Source: Pythium myriotylum (taxonomy: Eukaryota > Oomycota > Peronosporomycetes > Pythiales > Pythiaceae). Taken from it: a DNA stretch of 64,000 nucleotides. Below are positions 39,140 to 47,294 of this stretch, in pieces. The notes beneath the pieces are model-generated. The model worked only from the letters and a program-made list of their open reading frames with translations. It searched no databases and was not told the origin of the DNA. Position 1 is the first letter of the stretch, and each line of letters opens with the position of its first letter. The position numbers and the translations under genes were made by a program. The stretch is from contig JALJCQ010000026.1 in NCBI GenBank assembly GCA_023091665.1, positions 1,488,001 to 1,552,000 of the forward strand, given 5' to 3'.

Positions 39140-39564
39140 GCTGGATGGATAGAACTGTTTCAAAATTTAATCAACCTTCTTTTACTCACATACACAACCT
39201 TCGCTCTGTGTTCTGGGACACGAACACGCTTCATTCGCCGAAGAACACAGCGCGAGAAACAGAGCGACGCGACACAGACATTCCGCGGAATCGCGACCAG
39301 AAGCAAAATGTAGCCATGTCGATCATATCTGCGACGTGTGAAACACAGAACTGTAGCTGCTCATTGGATAGAACTGCCCCGTTTTCACATTTCAGCCAAT
39401 CATGTATATTCTGAAAATTCAGCGGAATCTTCGCTCGCCAACGGCTTCCCCAGCAAGTCTCCAGGCTCTCCCTGTGCGACTTAAAGTCTCATTCTCGGAT
39501 CTGCTCGCTTCCGTTTACAGCGACAACTCCTTTATCCCTCAAGCCTCTTGCTCAACCGACCACC
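39140..39564. other. Intergenic region
   Basis: This covers the 3' flank of the permease gene and promoter of the next Pmp3 gene, with CAATCAT/CCAATCA words near 39398-39405. No gene is seen. Confidence 0.4.
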
Positions 39565-39804
39565 ATGGCGATCACTTGTGGCGATATCCCGCGTCTTATC
39601 TGCTCCGTTATCATCCCTCCGATTGGCGTCTTTTTCCAAGTCGGCTGCACGAAAGATCTGGCCATCAACGTGCTGCTTACGCTACTCGGGTGCGTATACA
39701 AAAGAATTCGATCTGCTCATAACCTAATCTAATGGGCGAGTTTGTCTTGTGTTAGCTACATCCCAGGACTCATTCACGCGATCTATATCCTCGTGAAGGA
39801 GTAG
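39565..39804 (+). CDS. Pmp3/UPF0057 proteolipid, 57 aa, two exons
   Basis: Exon 1 is 39565-39689 and exon 2 is 39756-39804, with a 66-nt intron starting GTGCGT and ending TTAG. The product starts MAITCGDIPRLICSVIIPPI and ends YIPGLIHAIYILVKE. The whole two-helix Pmp3 domain is present, with the polar loop QVGCTKDLA. It is nearest in sequence to the copies at 40346 and 50105, and the intron phase (after base 2 of a glycine codon) is the same. Confidence 0.93.
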
Positions 39805-40271
39805 AATACTGCAGCCGCCGAATGCGTCTGGCGATTACACTTTGAACGATTTCCTAATAGACAATCCTTTACCACTCCAACGTGCAGTGTTCGTAACGTG
39901 ATGGTGTGTATGTACGAATGTGTTTTGGCTTACACGACGACGAAATCAGTTGGCACTCGTTCCCGTACCCTTCAGGTGGTGATTACAGTCTGTAATCAAA
40001 CTTTTGCGTCGATCCATCCTGACCACTTTCCTTTGGGCAAAACGACAAGCCACCTGGGACGTCTTCACCTTCGTCTTGGACTGTCTCTTCTCGTGAAGAC
40101 ATAATTGGTGGAAATGATGGTGGAAATGATGCGATTCTATTGATTTCAGCGAATCAGAGTTGCGTCGCTCTCGAGTTATCCACTGAGATTGGAGGAACCA
40201 GCCCCACTGGAACAGAGACCACGGCCGTGCTCAACATGAACTCTCCTCTCGGTCTCCGCTGTCTTCCAGTC
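39805..40271. other. Intergenic region
   Basis: This spacer separates two tandem Pmp3 genes. Near 40105-40130 the word GGTGGAAATGAT is directly repeated. No gene is seen. Confidence 0.45.
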
Positions 40272-40287
40272 TCTCACTCGGCAATTC
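40272..40287 (+). promoter_or_regulatory. Inr/FPR-like element of the Pmp3 gene at 40346
   Basis: TCTCACTCGGCAATTC fits an Inr (TCACTC) plus FPR (CAATT). It is nearly identical to the element before the 50105 paralogue and lies 58 nt before the ATG. Confidence 0.55.
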
Positions 40288-40345
40288 GTCGCCTCCAGCT
40301 CAAGCCTTCCTCCTTCCTTTCACCCCATCCACCAAGACTTCCACA

Positions 40346-40589
40346 ATGGCCGTGACCTGTGGCGATATCCCGCGACTCTTTTGCTCCGTCATCATTCCAC
40401 CTATCGGCGTCTACTTCCAGGTCGGCTGCACCAAGGACCTTGCCATCAACGTACTGCTCACGATTCTCGGGTTAGTCCCCTCTCGAAGGAGAGGAGGAGA
40501 GAGAGAGCTGGGTATCCGCTAACCACTTTGTGTTTTGTAGATACTTCCCCGGATTGATCCACGCGATTTACATCCTCGTCAAGGAGTAG
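40346..40589 (+). CDS. Pmp3/UPF0057 proteolipid, 57 aa, two exons
   Basis: Exon 1 is 40346-40470 and exon 2 is 40541-40589; the 70-nt intron begins GTTAGT and ends TTGTAG. The product starts MAVTCGDIPRLFCSVIIPPI and ends YFPGLIHAIYILVKE. The Pmp3 domain is complete. The 5' region from about 40190 is clearly homologous to that of the copy at 50105 (shared leader around CGTCGCCTCCAGCTCAAGCC), so promoter and gene were duplicated together. The nested retroelements at 40797-49303 now separate the two. Confidence 0.93.
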
Positions 40590-40781
40590 AGAGGACGCCA
40601 ACGATCGACAACACCAGGCGACAGAATGTCTTAACAACTTCCGAATAGACTATGCAGTACATGAGCATCACAACTGGCCTGAGGAAATGTCACGGTTTGC
40701 GAGTGAATCAAATGCGGGCCGGACTGGTTCAATACAGGAGTCTCTTCATCAGTGGTGCGAACAAAGGTCGCTGCTTCGCAG

Positions 40782-40796
40782 GGAGATGATGCAAGG
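40782..40796. repeat. Target-site duplication, left copy (15 bp)
   Basis: GGAGATGATGCAAGG is repeated exactly at 49304-49318. The two copies bracket the LINE-derived element, as expected for target-primed reverse transcription. Confidence 0.75.
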
Positions 40797-40913
40797 TGAT
40801 GATGATGCAAGTGAAGTCTATTGAGTTCATCCTGTGAATCCTAATAGCTTGATGGGCTGTACATGCAGGCCTTTATGTGTCAGGATGGTGGACACGAGTG
40901 GGCCACCATGGAC

Positions 40914-40918
40914 GAAGG
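40914..40918. repeat. GAAGG target-site duplication, left copy
   Basis: GAAGG directly precedes the left LTR; the same 5 bp follow the right LTR at 47290-47294. Five-bp duplications are typical of Ty3/gypsy integrases. Confidence 0.85.
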
Positions 40919-41328
40919 TGTCACAGAAGCGGGGCGACACTGAGCGGGGAAGACCGAAGCCGAGGCTAGTTGGGGCGAAGAAGGCTAGACTTGATTGCTC
41001 GATGGCAAGTTGTGGAGTGATATTGAATGGGGCCGGGATTCAAACCTCCCGAGCCTTACTGTCTGAGCCACCCATATGGTTTACGTCGTCTCTCCTAACT
41101 AATCTTGAATAAACTATACTGGATCTTTGGTCTAGACTCCGTGTACGAGTCAGGACACGAGATGTTCTTAGCCAAACTTATCCTACTGTTTGTATGGGAT
41201 TACTGAGGTCATCCCTCCGTGTTATAGTTGGGGCTCCGGACAAGAGCAGTCTTGTCCGGCTATGCTGGATTTATCTCGCGCTCAGTATAGTGTAGAGAGG
41301 CAGAGTCTATTGTAAGGACTCTGTCACA
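40919..41328 (-). repeat. 3' LTR of the chromovirus (410 bp)
   Basis: This matches 46880-47289 without a visible difference. On the plus strand it runs from TGTCACAGAAGC to AGGACTCTGTCACA. The pol stop codon lies inside it (41307-41309). Confidence 0.93.
41036..41070 (-). other. tRNA-like A and B box pair inside the LTR
   Basis: On the minus strand an A-box-like TGGCTCAGACAG (41070-41059) is followed by a B-box-like GGTTTGAATCC (41046-41036; one mismatch to GGTTCGANTCC). The spacing is shorter than in tRNA genes. The same pair is at 46997-47031 in the other LTR. Function as a Pol III promoter is speculative. Confidence 0.35.
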
Positions 41329-44300
41329 TGACCTCCCTTCGAGAGAAGACTTCCCTTCTTGTTCCTCCAGTACTCGGCGATCAGCCCTGGAATTTGCTTC
41401 AAGTTCTCAATGGGTTCCCAAGTGGCTTGTCTCACGGTTTCTCCAAGCCAATGGATCTTGTACTGCTGTTTACCTTGACGTCTGCGGTCTCCAATGACTG
41501 CTTGGACCAGTTGTCCTTCTGTTCCGTCTGCAAGTAAAACCTTAGCAGCTTGCTGATGTCGCCTGTCGTCCTTCTGATACAGCTTCAACCGTGAAGTGTG
41601 AAATACAGGATGGATTCGAAGATCCTTCGACATAGCGATCTCGTATGAATCATGGTGGACTTTCTTCACGATGGGGTAGGGTCCAACGAATCTTGGTGCC
41701 AACTTGCTTGTCGATGCGAAGCCCTTGTGGCGGATGTCCAGATTCTTACCGTCAAGCAATACGAGTTGACCGATCTCAAACTCTTGGTGCTTGCGGTTCC
41801 TGTCGTAGTACGACTTCATACGTTCTTGCGCTTCACTCATAGCGTCTTGTGCTTTCCGAAGAAAGACTTCTTGTTGCAAGAGAAACTCTTTTGCTGTCTT
41901 GCTCAACTTAGTGAACTCTGGATCAGCTGCAACATCATCCGGCATGTATGGAACATAGCCAAGATCAGCTTCGAAAGGTGACATACCGATCGAAGAATGC
42001 ACTCTGCGGTTATACGCAAACTCTGCTAAGTGCAAATATTCACTCCAGTCATTCTGTGCTGGATTCACAACTCCTCGGAGATAATCCTCGACGAAACGAT
42101 TCGTCCGTTCTGTCTGTCCATCTGTTTGGGGACGGAACGCTGATGAGAGATTGTGCTGAGACTTCAGGATCGATGCCACTGAGGTCCAAAACTTGGATGT
42201 GAACTTAGAGTCACGATCCGACACAATGGTCTTGGGGATACCATGATCTTTCACGTAGTGCTTCATGAAAAGACTCGCGGTGCCCTCCGCTGATGCAGTC
42301 GTCTTAGTTGCGATGAACTTGGCACGTTTCGTCAGACGATCGACAATTACCATGATTGCATCATCATCTTCCTTGGTCTTCGGTAAGGATACCAGAAAGT
42401 CCATGGAAATCTCAACCCATCTTCCCGATGGAATACTGAGTGGATTGAGGAGACCTGGCGGTTTAAATTGCCTGGCTTTGTTACGCTGACACATCTCACA
42501 AGTGTTCACGTAACGCTGGATGTACTTGGTCATGCGCGGCCAATAGTACTTCTTCTGGACTGCAAGATACGTCTTGTAGTAACCAGGATGACCAGCGGTC
42601 AAAACATCGTGATTCTCATAGATTACACGATTCTTCAGATCTTCGTTGTCAGGAATCACAAGTCTGGGATGTTCGTCCTCCATTGTTTGATAGTAAAGGA
42701 GTCCGTCGACGACCGAGTGCTTTGGTACTTGCACACCATCAGCCATCTTTTCCAGAATGTCTCGTGTTCGTTGATCTGACTTGTACAGCTTCTTCACCGA
42801 CTCTTTGACTGAGACGGGGCTCGCTTCAATAGTTGCTACAATCTCGCGGCTTGCTGCTGCATCAAGAAGATCTTGTAGACTAACTTGAGCGGCCTTGTGC
42901 TCAAAGCCCGGGTTCCGGGATAACGCGTCAGCGACGTGATTCGTGTGTCCTGGAATCCACTTGAACTGAGGGTGAAACTCAGCAAGTTCGTTGAACCAAC
43001 GTGCAACTCTTCTGTTCGTTGTCTTCTGTGTCAAGATCGTCTCTATACTCTTGTGATCCGTTTCCACAACAAATGGATGATCGAGAAGGTACACACGCCA
43101 CACCTTTAGCGCGTGCATGATCGCGAGAAGTTCTTGTTCACGAACAGGGTAGTTGAGTTCAGCAGACTTCATTTTTCGTCCTGTGTATGCGATGGGATAC
43201 TCTAGCTCTCCCTCCTTTTGAAACAAGACTCCCCCAATGGCGAAGTTGGACGCATCCATCCGGATTCCGAAAGGCTTCGAGAAGTCCGGTAGTTTCAAAA
43301 CAGGTGGTGAAGACAGGCGCTGCTTGAGTTGCTCGAAGCACGCCAGTTGATGGTCAGAGAGTTGGATTGCCTCACTGGATTTCTTCCCCTTGATACACTC
43401 ATGAAGTGGACCCGCAAACTGTGCAAAGTCCGGGCAGAAACGAGAGACGTACACAGTAGTACCTAGAAAGCTCTCCATCTGCTTCTTCGTCTTTGGAACG
43501 GGCCAGTCCTTGATGATCTTGATCTTGTCCGGGTCCATACGCACACCGTTGCGACCGACAAAGTCACCGAGACAAGGAATCTCAGGAACACAGAACTGAC
43601 ACTTCGACAGTTTGATGTACAGCTGTTGATCTTCACATCGTTGAAGAACACGATCGAGAGCCTCGAGGTGCTCGTTGATGTCCGTGCTTTTCGTGAAGAC
43701 ATAGATGTCGTCGAAGTAGATGCGCATGCAATCGCGCAAGTCGCTGAAGACACGTTGAAGAAGACGGTTGAAGGTGCCTGGACTCCCGCTGAGTCCCATT
43801 GGAGTTACCAAATACTCAAACAACCCATCAGGCGTTGAAAACGCCGTGAATGGTATATCTTGTTCTCTGAGTTTTACCTGGTAGTAACCCCACAGCAAAT
43901 CCATGCACGAAAACCAGTAACTACCAGTCATGGCGTCAAAGGTATCTTCTTTGCGTGGCATTGGAATAGCAGGCAACACTGTGTTGTGGTTCAACAGACG
44001 AAAGTCGTGGACTATTCGCCAACCAACAGGCTTCTTCACACAAAAGGTTGGTGCCGAGAAAGGAGATGTACTTGGTCTAATGATATTGGCTTTGACCATT
44101 TCCTTCGTCCATTCTTGAATCACCTTGCGTTGCTCAGGGCTCTGGCGCCACTGAGGAACGTGAATAGGTTTCGTACCGGGCTTGAGTTCGATGACATGTT
44201 CAATACCCTCCCGAACAGGCGGAACAGTGTTCGGTAGTTCAGTTCGAAACACTGTATCACGACGCTTCCACAGCACATCATATGCTGGGTTATCCTTCAA

Positions 44301-44906
44301 AGCGTCCCACCCTTGCTGCATATACCTAGCAGCCTTTTCCGAGTCGTGTGGATTCACCATAAACACGCACTCGACATCTCCCTTGCGCAACTCTTTGGCA
44401 AGTTTCTTCATGGAGATGAACTTGGTCTGACCGAATTCTCCATTGTGACCGTGTTGACGATAAAAGTTGAAGATCTCACGGGTCTGAGTCTGTCTCGCTC
44501 GACGGCGATTCGCAACAAAGCGAGCAGGGCGCACCGTTGGTGTACGAAGACGTAGTGGTGGGTCTGGCGCAGCTTGAGTGCGAGGCGACAGTTGGAGAGT
44601 TTTCCAGTCAATCTCGGGGTTTTGCTCACGGAGCCAAATCATACCGAGAATCACGTCTTTGTCCTCAGGGATCGGCATGACCTGGAACTTAGACTTCATG
44701 GCAGGGAAACCAGGAACCTCAAGATTCATTTCAGCAGTGCGACGGGGTCGATGCACCTTCTGACCAAATCCAAGATCAACTTCCATGGTGTCTTGTTTGT
44801 CTTCGTGCACTTTGAGGTTCAATGATTGTGCCAAATCTTCCGAGATGCCGTTTAGACTACAACCATTATCAATGAAGATGATACATTCTTCTTCTTTTCC
44901 GGCTTG
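41307..44906 (-). CDS. Chromovirus Pol polyprotein, 1199 codons
   Basis: The frame is open from just after a stop at 44907-44909 and lies in the -1 frame relative to gag. Order: retropepsin region with the active-site-like 'FIDNGCSLNG' (near residue 13); reverse transcriptase with YFDD (near 402) and 'MGLSGSPGTFNRLLQ'; RNase H (from about 500) with 'FGIRMDASNFAIGG'; integrase with an HHCC zinc region ('GHPGYYKTY' to 'CEMCQ', about 770-805) and a DDE core ('MDFLVSLP', 'VSDRDSKF', 'QTDGQTERTNR'); and a C-terminal chromodomain ('IHWLGETVRQATWEPIENL', near 1155). The protein ends within the 3' LTR. The protease motif has DNGC in place of the usual D(T/S)G(A/S). The first ATG of this frame lies downstream of the protease site, so expression of the full frame requires frameshifting from gag. 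Confidence 0.93.
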   Translation of the reverse strand, partial: QAGKEEECIIFIDNGCSLNGISEDLAQSLNLKVHEDKQDTMEVDLGFGQKVHRPRRTAEMNLEVPGFPAMKSKFQVMPIPEDKDVILGMIWLREQNPEIDWKTLQLSPRTQAAPDPPLRLRTPTVRPARFVANRRRARQTQTREIFNFYRQHGHNGEFGQTKFISMKKLAKELRKGDVECVFMVNPHDSEKAARYMQQGWDALKDNPAYDVLWKRRDTVFRTELPNTVPPVREGIEHVIELKPGTKPIHVPQWRQSPEQRKVIQEWTKEMVKANIIRPSTSPFSAPTFCVKKPVGWRIVHDFRLLNHNTVLPAIPMPRKEDTFDAMTGSYWFSCMDLLWGYYQVKLREQDIPFTAFSTPDGLFEYLVTPMGLSGSPGTFNRLLQRVFSDLRDCMRIYFDDIYVFTKSTDINEHLEALDRVLQRCEDQQLYIKLSKCQFCVPEIPCLGDFVGRNGVRMDPDKIKIIKDWPVPKTKKQMESFLGTTVYVSRFCPDFAQFAGPLHECIKGKKSSEAIQLSDHQLACFEQLKQRLSSPPVLKLPDFSKPFGIRMDASNFAIGGVLFQKEGELEYPIAYTGRKMKSAELNYPVREQELLAIMHALKVWRVYLLDHPFVVETDHKSIETILTQKTTNRRVARWFNELAEFHPQFKWIPGHTNHVADALSRNPGFEHKAAQVSLQDLLDAAASREIVATIEASPVSVKESVKKLYKSDQRTRDILEKMADGVQVPKHSVVDGLLYYQTMEDEHPRLVIPDNEDLKNRVIYENHDVLTAGHPGYYKTYLAVQKKYYWPRMTKYIQRYVNTCEMCQRNKARQFKPPGLLNPLSIPSGRWVEISMDFLVSLPKTKEDDDAIMVIVDRLTKRAKFIATKTTASAEGTASLFMKHYVKDHGIPKTIVSDRDSKFTSKFWTSVASILKSQHNLSSAFRPQTDGQTERTNRFVEDYLRGVVNPAQNDWSEYLHLAEFAYNRRVHSSIGMSPFEADLGYVPYMPDDVAADPEFTKLSKTAKEFLLQQEVFLRKAQDAMSEAQERMKSYYDRNRKHQEFEIGQLVLLDGKNLDIRHKGFASTSKLAPRFVGPYPIVKKVHHDSYEIAMSKDLRIHPVFHTSRLKLYQKDDRRHQQAAKVLLADGTEGQLVQAVIGDRRRQGKQQYKIHWLGETVRQATWEPIENLKQIPGLIAEYWRNKKGSLLSKGGHVTESLQ
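41317..41345 (-). other. Polypurine tract region at the 3' LTR
   Basis: In element sense GAAGGGAGGTCA (41340-41329) immediately precedes the 3' LTR, a fit for the plus-strand primer. It overlaps the pol coding frame. Confidence 0.6.
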
Positions 44907-46039
44907 TCATACGCGAGTGCTTGTACTTCAAGAATCGCATAGAAGGCGCCACTGATGTAGTTGTTGGCTTCCTTCTTCTTGTCGGGACATTCAGGAGAAA
45001 TGTGGCCCTTTTTCTTGCAAGCGTGACATGTTGCATTCTTCTTCCAGTCATCACCCTTCTTGTCGTCTTGGGACTTATGACTTTTCTTGCCTTTCTTCGA
45101 CTTGGCCATGACTGCGGCCGTGTCGTGATTCGGCTTGGAAGACTTCTGCCCTTGTAGTCTGGCAGATTTCCCGGAATAGTGTGCGAACTCGAAGTTCGTG
45201 GCAATCTCGATCGTATCATCGAGATTCTTTGGACTTTCCTCCTTGATCTTGGCGCACGTCTCTGCGCGTAGACCGTTCTGGAAGTAAAAGCGCTGATCAA
45301 GATCCTCGATCCGCTGTTGCGATTGCGAAAGCAAGTCCTGGAACTTCGTCACGTAATCGTGAATCGAAGCAGTTTGCTTGAGTTCAAACATTCGCTCACG
45401 GAGGTTGTACTCGAAATCAACAGGCTTGAAGCGCTTACGCAGCTTCTCCTTGAAACGTTCCCACGTCTTGTTTACGCCGTCTCGCGCGCATTCTGCGGTA
45501 AAAGTCGTCCGTACCCAATTCTGTACAGACTTGCCGAGGTTTCCTGTAATCTCTTCAACGAATGCAGAAGAGTCGGCTTCCATTATCGCGCGCTTGAACG
45601 CATAGTAATCCTCCGTGTTGAATATCCATAATTCGACGTCTTCATTCTGCTTGCCTTCATACCCTGGCGGTTCCTTCTTGCGCGATGGCCCTTGAAGGTT
45701 CAGCATCTGCATGAACTGTGCTTGCGACCGTTGCATAAACGCTTGCATACTTGCTTGCGATTGCACATTGTTCTGCTGCATCATCATCATAAACTGGTAG
45801 AAGAGAGCCGGGTCCATGGACGGGGCAGCAGCTGGTTGCGCAGCTGCGGCTGGTGCGGCCTGCGGTGGCACAGCCTGAGGTACTTCTGGCTGATCCATCT
45901 CTTCTTGTGCAGCGGCCGGGCGTGGGCGTGATGCAGAACGTGCACGCTCAACGTCTGGAGTGTCGTTCGATCGACTTTGTTGACGGGGACGTAAGTTCGG
46001 TGACTCACGCTCAACTTCTCGGGATCGACGTCCGGACAT
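44852..46039 (-). CDS. Chromovirus Gag protein, 395 aa
   Basis: Residues 1-110 are Arg/Ser-, then Ala/Pro/Gln-rich, with a Gln/Met-rich stretch (about 85-115). A retrotransposon Gag-like domain follows (about 125-290, 'ELWIFNTEDYYAFKRAIME', 'WERFKEKLRKRFKP', 'LFELKQTASIHDYVTKFQDL'-type), then a CCHC zinc knuckle (about 343-356, CHACKKKGHISPEC). It overlaps pol by about 55 nt. Role: forms the virus-like particle and binds element RNA. Confidence 0.9.
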   Translation of the reverse strand: MSGRRSREVERESPNLRPRQQSRSNDTPDVERARSASRPRPAAAQEEMDQPEVPQAVPPQAAPAAAAQPAAAPSMDPALFYQFMMMMQQNNVQSQASMQAFMQRSQAQFMQMLNLQGPSRKKEPPGYEGKQNEDVELWIFNTEDYYAFKRAIMEADSSAFVEEITGNLGKSVQNWVRTTFTAECARDGVNKTWERFKEKLRKRFKPVDFEYNLRERMFELKQTASIHDYVTKFQDLLSQSQQRIEDLDQRFYFQNGLRAETCAKIKEESPKNLDDTIEIATNFEFAHYSGKSARLQGQKSSKPNHDTAAVMAKSKKGKKSHKSQDDKKGDDWKKNATCHACKKKGHISPECPDKKKEANNYISGAFYAILEVQALAYDKPEKKKNVSSSLIMVVV

Positions 46040-46086
46040 GAGAAGTTGGACTCCACTTGCGTGTTCACTTGCTTACTTCTGACTTG

Positions 46087-46164
46087 ATTCTACTCTACTT
46101 TAACTAATCTAAAATGAAGGCTAAAGTTGAAGAAAACTAAATTTTGAAAAACCTAAACTAAAAT
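46087..46164. other. Non-coding stretch of the chromovirus leader
   Basis: A-rich, stop-rich sequence lies between gag and the leader ORF. No motif is recognised. Confidence 0.35.
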
Positions 46165-46500
46165 CTAGTTCTTGGTCTTCTTCTTCTTCTTGTTCTTGTT
46201 GAAGAGATGAATGGAGTGATCGAAAGTGCTTGAAACGACCGTTTGCGTCTTGTCGATGTGGTGCAAGAGCAAGTTCGTGGTCGACTGCAACAGGTTCCGA
46301 GTCTCGTGATCGAACGAGTCAGGGATCTCGTCACGATTTAACTTCACGAGTTTCTGTTGCTTAACCGTCGTGAGCCAAAGGTCGTGACGGAGCTTATCAA
46401 GCTTTTCGAAGTTCTGAGTCAAGCACTCAGTATCGTATTGGAAAGGATTCTCGGGTTCACGAGTTTTCCGCTTCCCCATCAAGTGTTGCAACACTATCAC
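46165..46500 (-). CDS. Leader ORF of the chromovirus, 111 aa, unknown
   Basis: This short sense-strand frame sits between the 5' LTR and gag. The product starts MIVLQHLMGKRKTREP and is rich in Lys, Asn and His with a Lys-run near the C-terminus (KNKKKKKTKN). The 111 codons are stop-free, in the element's leader. I recognise no homology. It may be a real small protein, a relic, or chance. Confidence 0.4.
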   Translation of the reverse strand: MIVLQHLMGKRKTREPENPFQYDTECLTQNFEKLDKLRHDLWLTTVKQQKLVKLNRDEIPDSFDHETRNLLQSTTNLLLHHIDKTQTVVSSTFDHSIHLFNKNKKKKKTKN

Positions 46501-46879
46501 AGTTCTATAGCAACGGATGTGGATCTAACGATCGTTAGAGGGCAGCTAAAGGAGAGTTATTCTCTGTGTTTTCGATGGCGGGATAAGTGCTCTGATGAGG
46601 CACGTAAGGTCGCGGACCCACCGAAAGAGTCTCCAATGTGTGTGCCACACAACGACGTAACCACACCAACCAGCTACGGAACGTAACAGATTGTGCGCGA
46701 CGAGATGTTGGTAACCGCCCTCGTCAGATGACGACTTTGGTTGGTTTGGCCTAGCGTGGGTAGACTGGCTTAGCACGAGTTGGCTTGGTCTAGTCTTCCG
46801 GATGCTAATGGAGCTTCCCACTATGTGGCCACTCCAGCAAACCGAGCTTGGGGAGGAAGGGGACCGACGAGCGCTACTA

Positions 46880-47289
46880 TGTCACAGAAGCGGGGCGACA
46901 CTGAGCGGGGAAGACCGAAGCCGAGGCTAGTTGGGGCGAAGAAGGCTAGACTTGATTGCTCGATGGCAAGTTGTGGAGTGATATTGAATGGGGCCGGGAT
47001 TCAAACCTCCCGAGCCTTACTGTCTGAGCCACCCATATGGTTTACGTCGTCTCTCCTAACTAATCTTGAATAAACTATACTGGATCTTTGGTCTAGACTC
47101 CGTGTACGAGTCAGGACACGAGATGTTCTTAGCCAAACTTATCCTACTGTTTGTATGGGATTACTGAGGTCATCCCTCCGTGTTATAGTTGGGGCTCCGG
47201 ACAAGAGCAGTCTTGTCCGGCTATGCTGGATTTATCTCGCGCTCAGTATAGTGTAGAGAGGCAGAGTCTATTGTAAGGACTCTGTCACA
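46880..47289 (-). repeat. 5' LTR of the chromovirus (410 bp)
   Basis: It matches the left LTR with no visible difference. Just inside the element (46861-46879) the expected primer-binding site does not start with the usual TGG; the sequence there reads TAGTAGCGCTCGTCGG on the element strand. Confidence 0.92.
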
Positions 47290-47294
47290 GAAGG
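47290..47294. repeat. GAAGG target-site duplication, right copy
   Basis: It follows the right LTR directly and matches 40914-40918. Confidence 0.85.

Larger units (their letters stand above)
40919..47289 (-). mobile_element. Full-length Ty3/gypsy chromovirus, 6371 bp
   Basis: The element is bounded by 410-bp LTRs starting TGTGACAG and ending TGTGACA in element sense, and by GAAGG duplications. Order in element sense: 5' LTR (right), a 111-codon ORF, gag with a CCHC knuckle, pol (protease, reverse transcriptase, RNase H, integrase, chromodomain), polypurine tract, 3' LTR (left). gag and pol have no internal stops. The two LTRs look identical by eye, so the insertion is very recent. It sits inside the frame of the LINE-derived element. 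Confidence 0.93.

Noticed and set aside
10111..39564. A biosynthetic gene cluster built from the DUF1295 enzyme, the SDR and the ICME-like hydrolase
   Set aside because: The genes are on different strands with unrelated neighbours; no scaffold enzyme is present. Oomycete gene order gives no support for a joint pathway.
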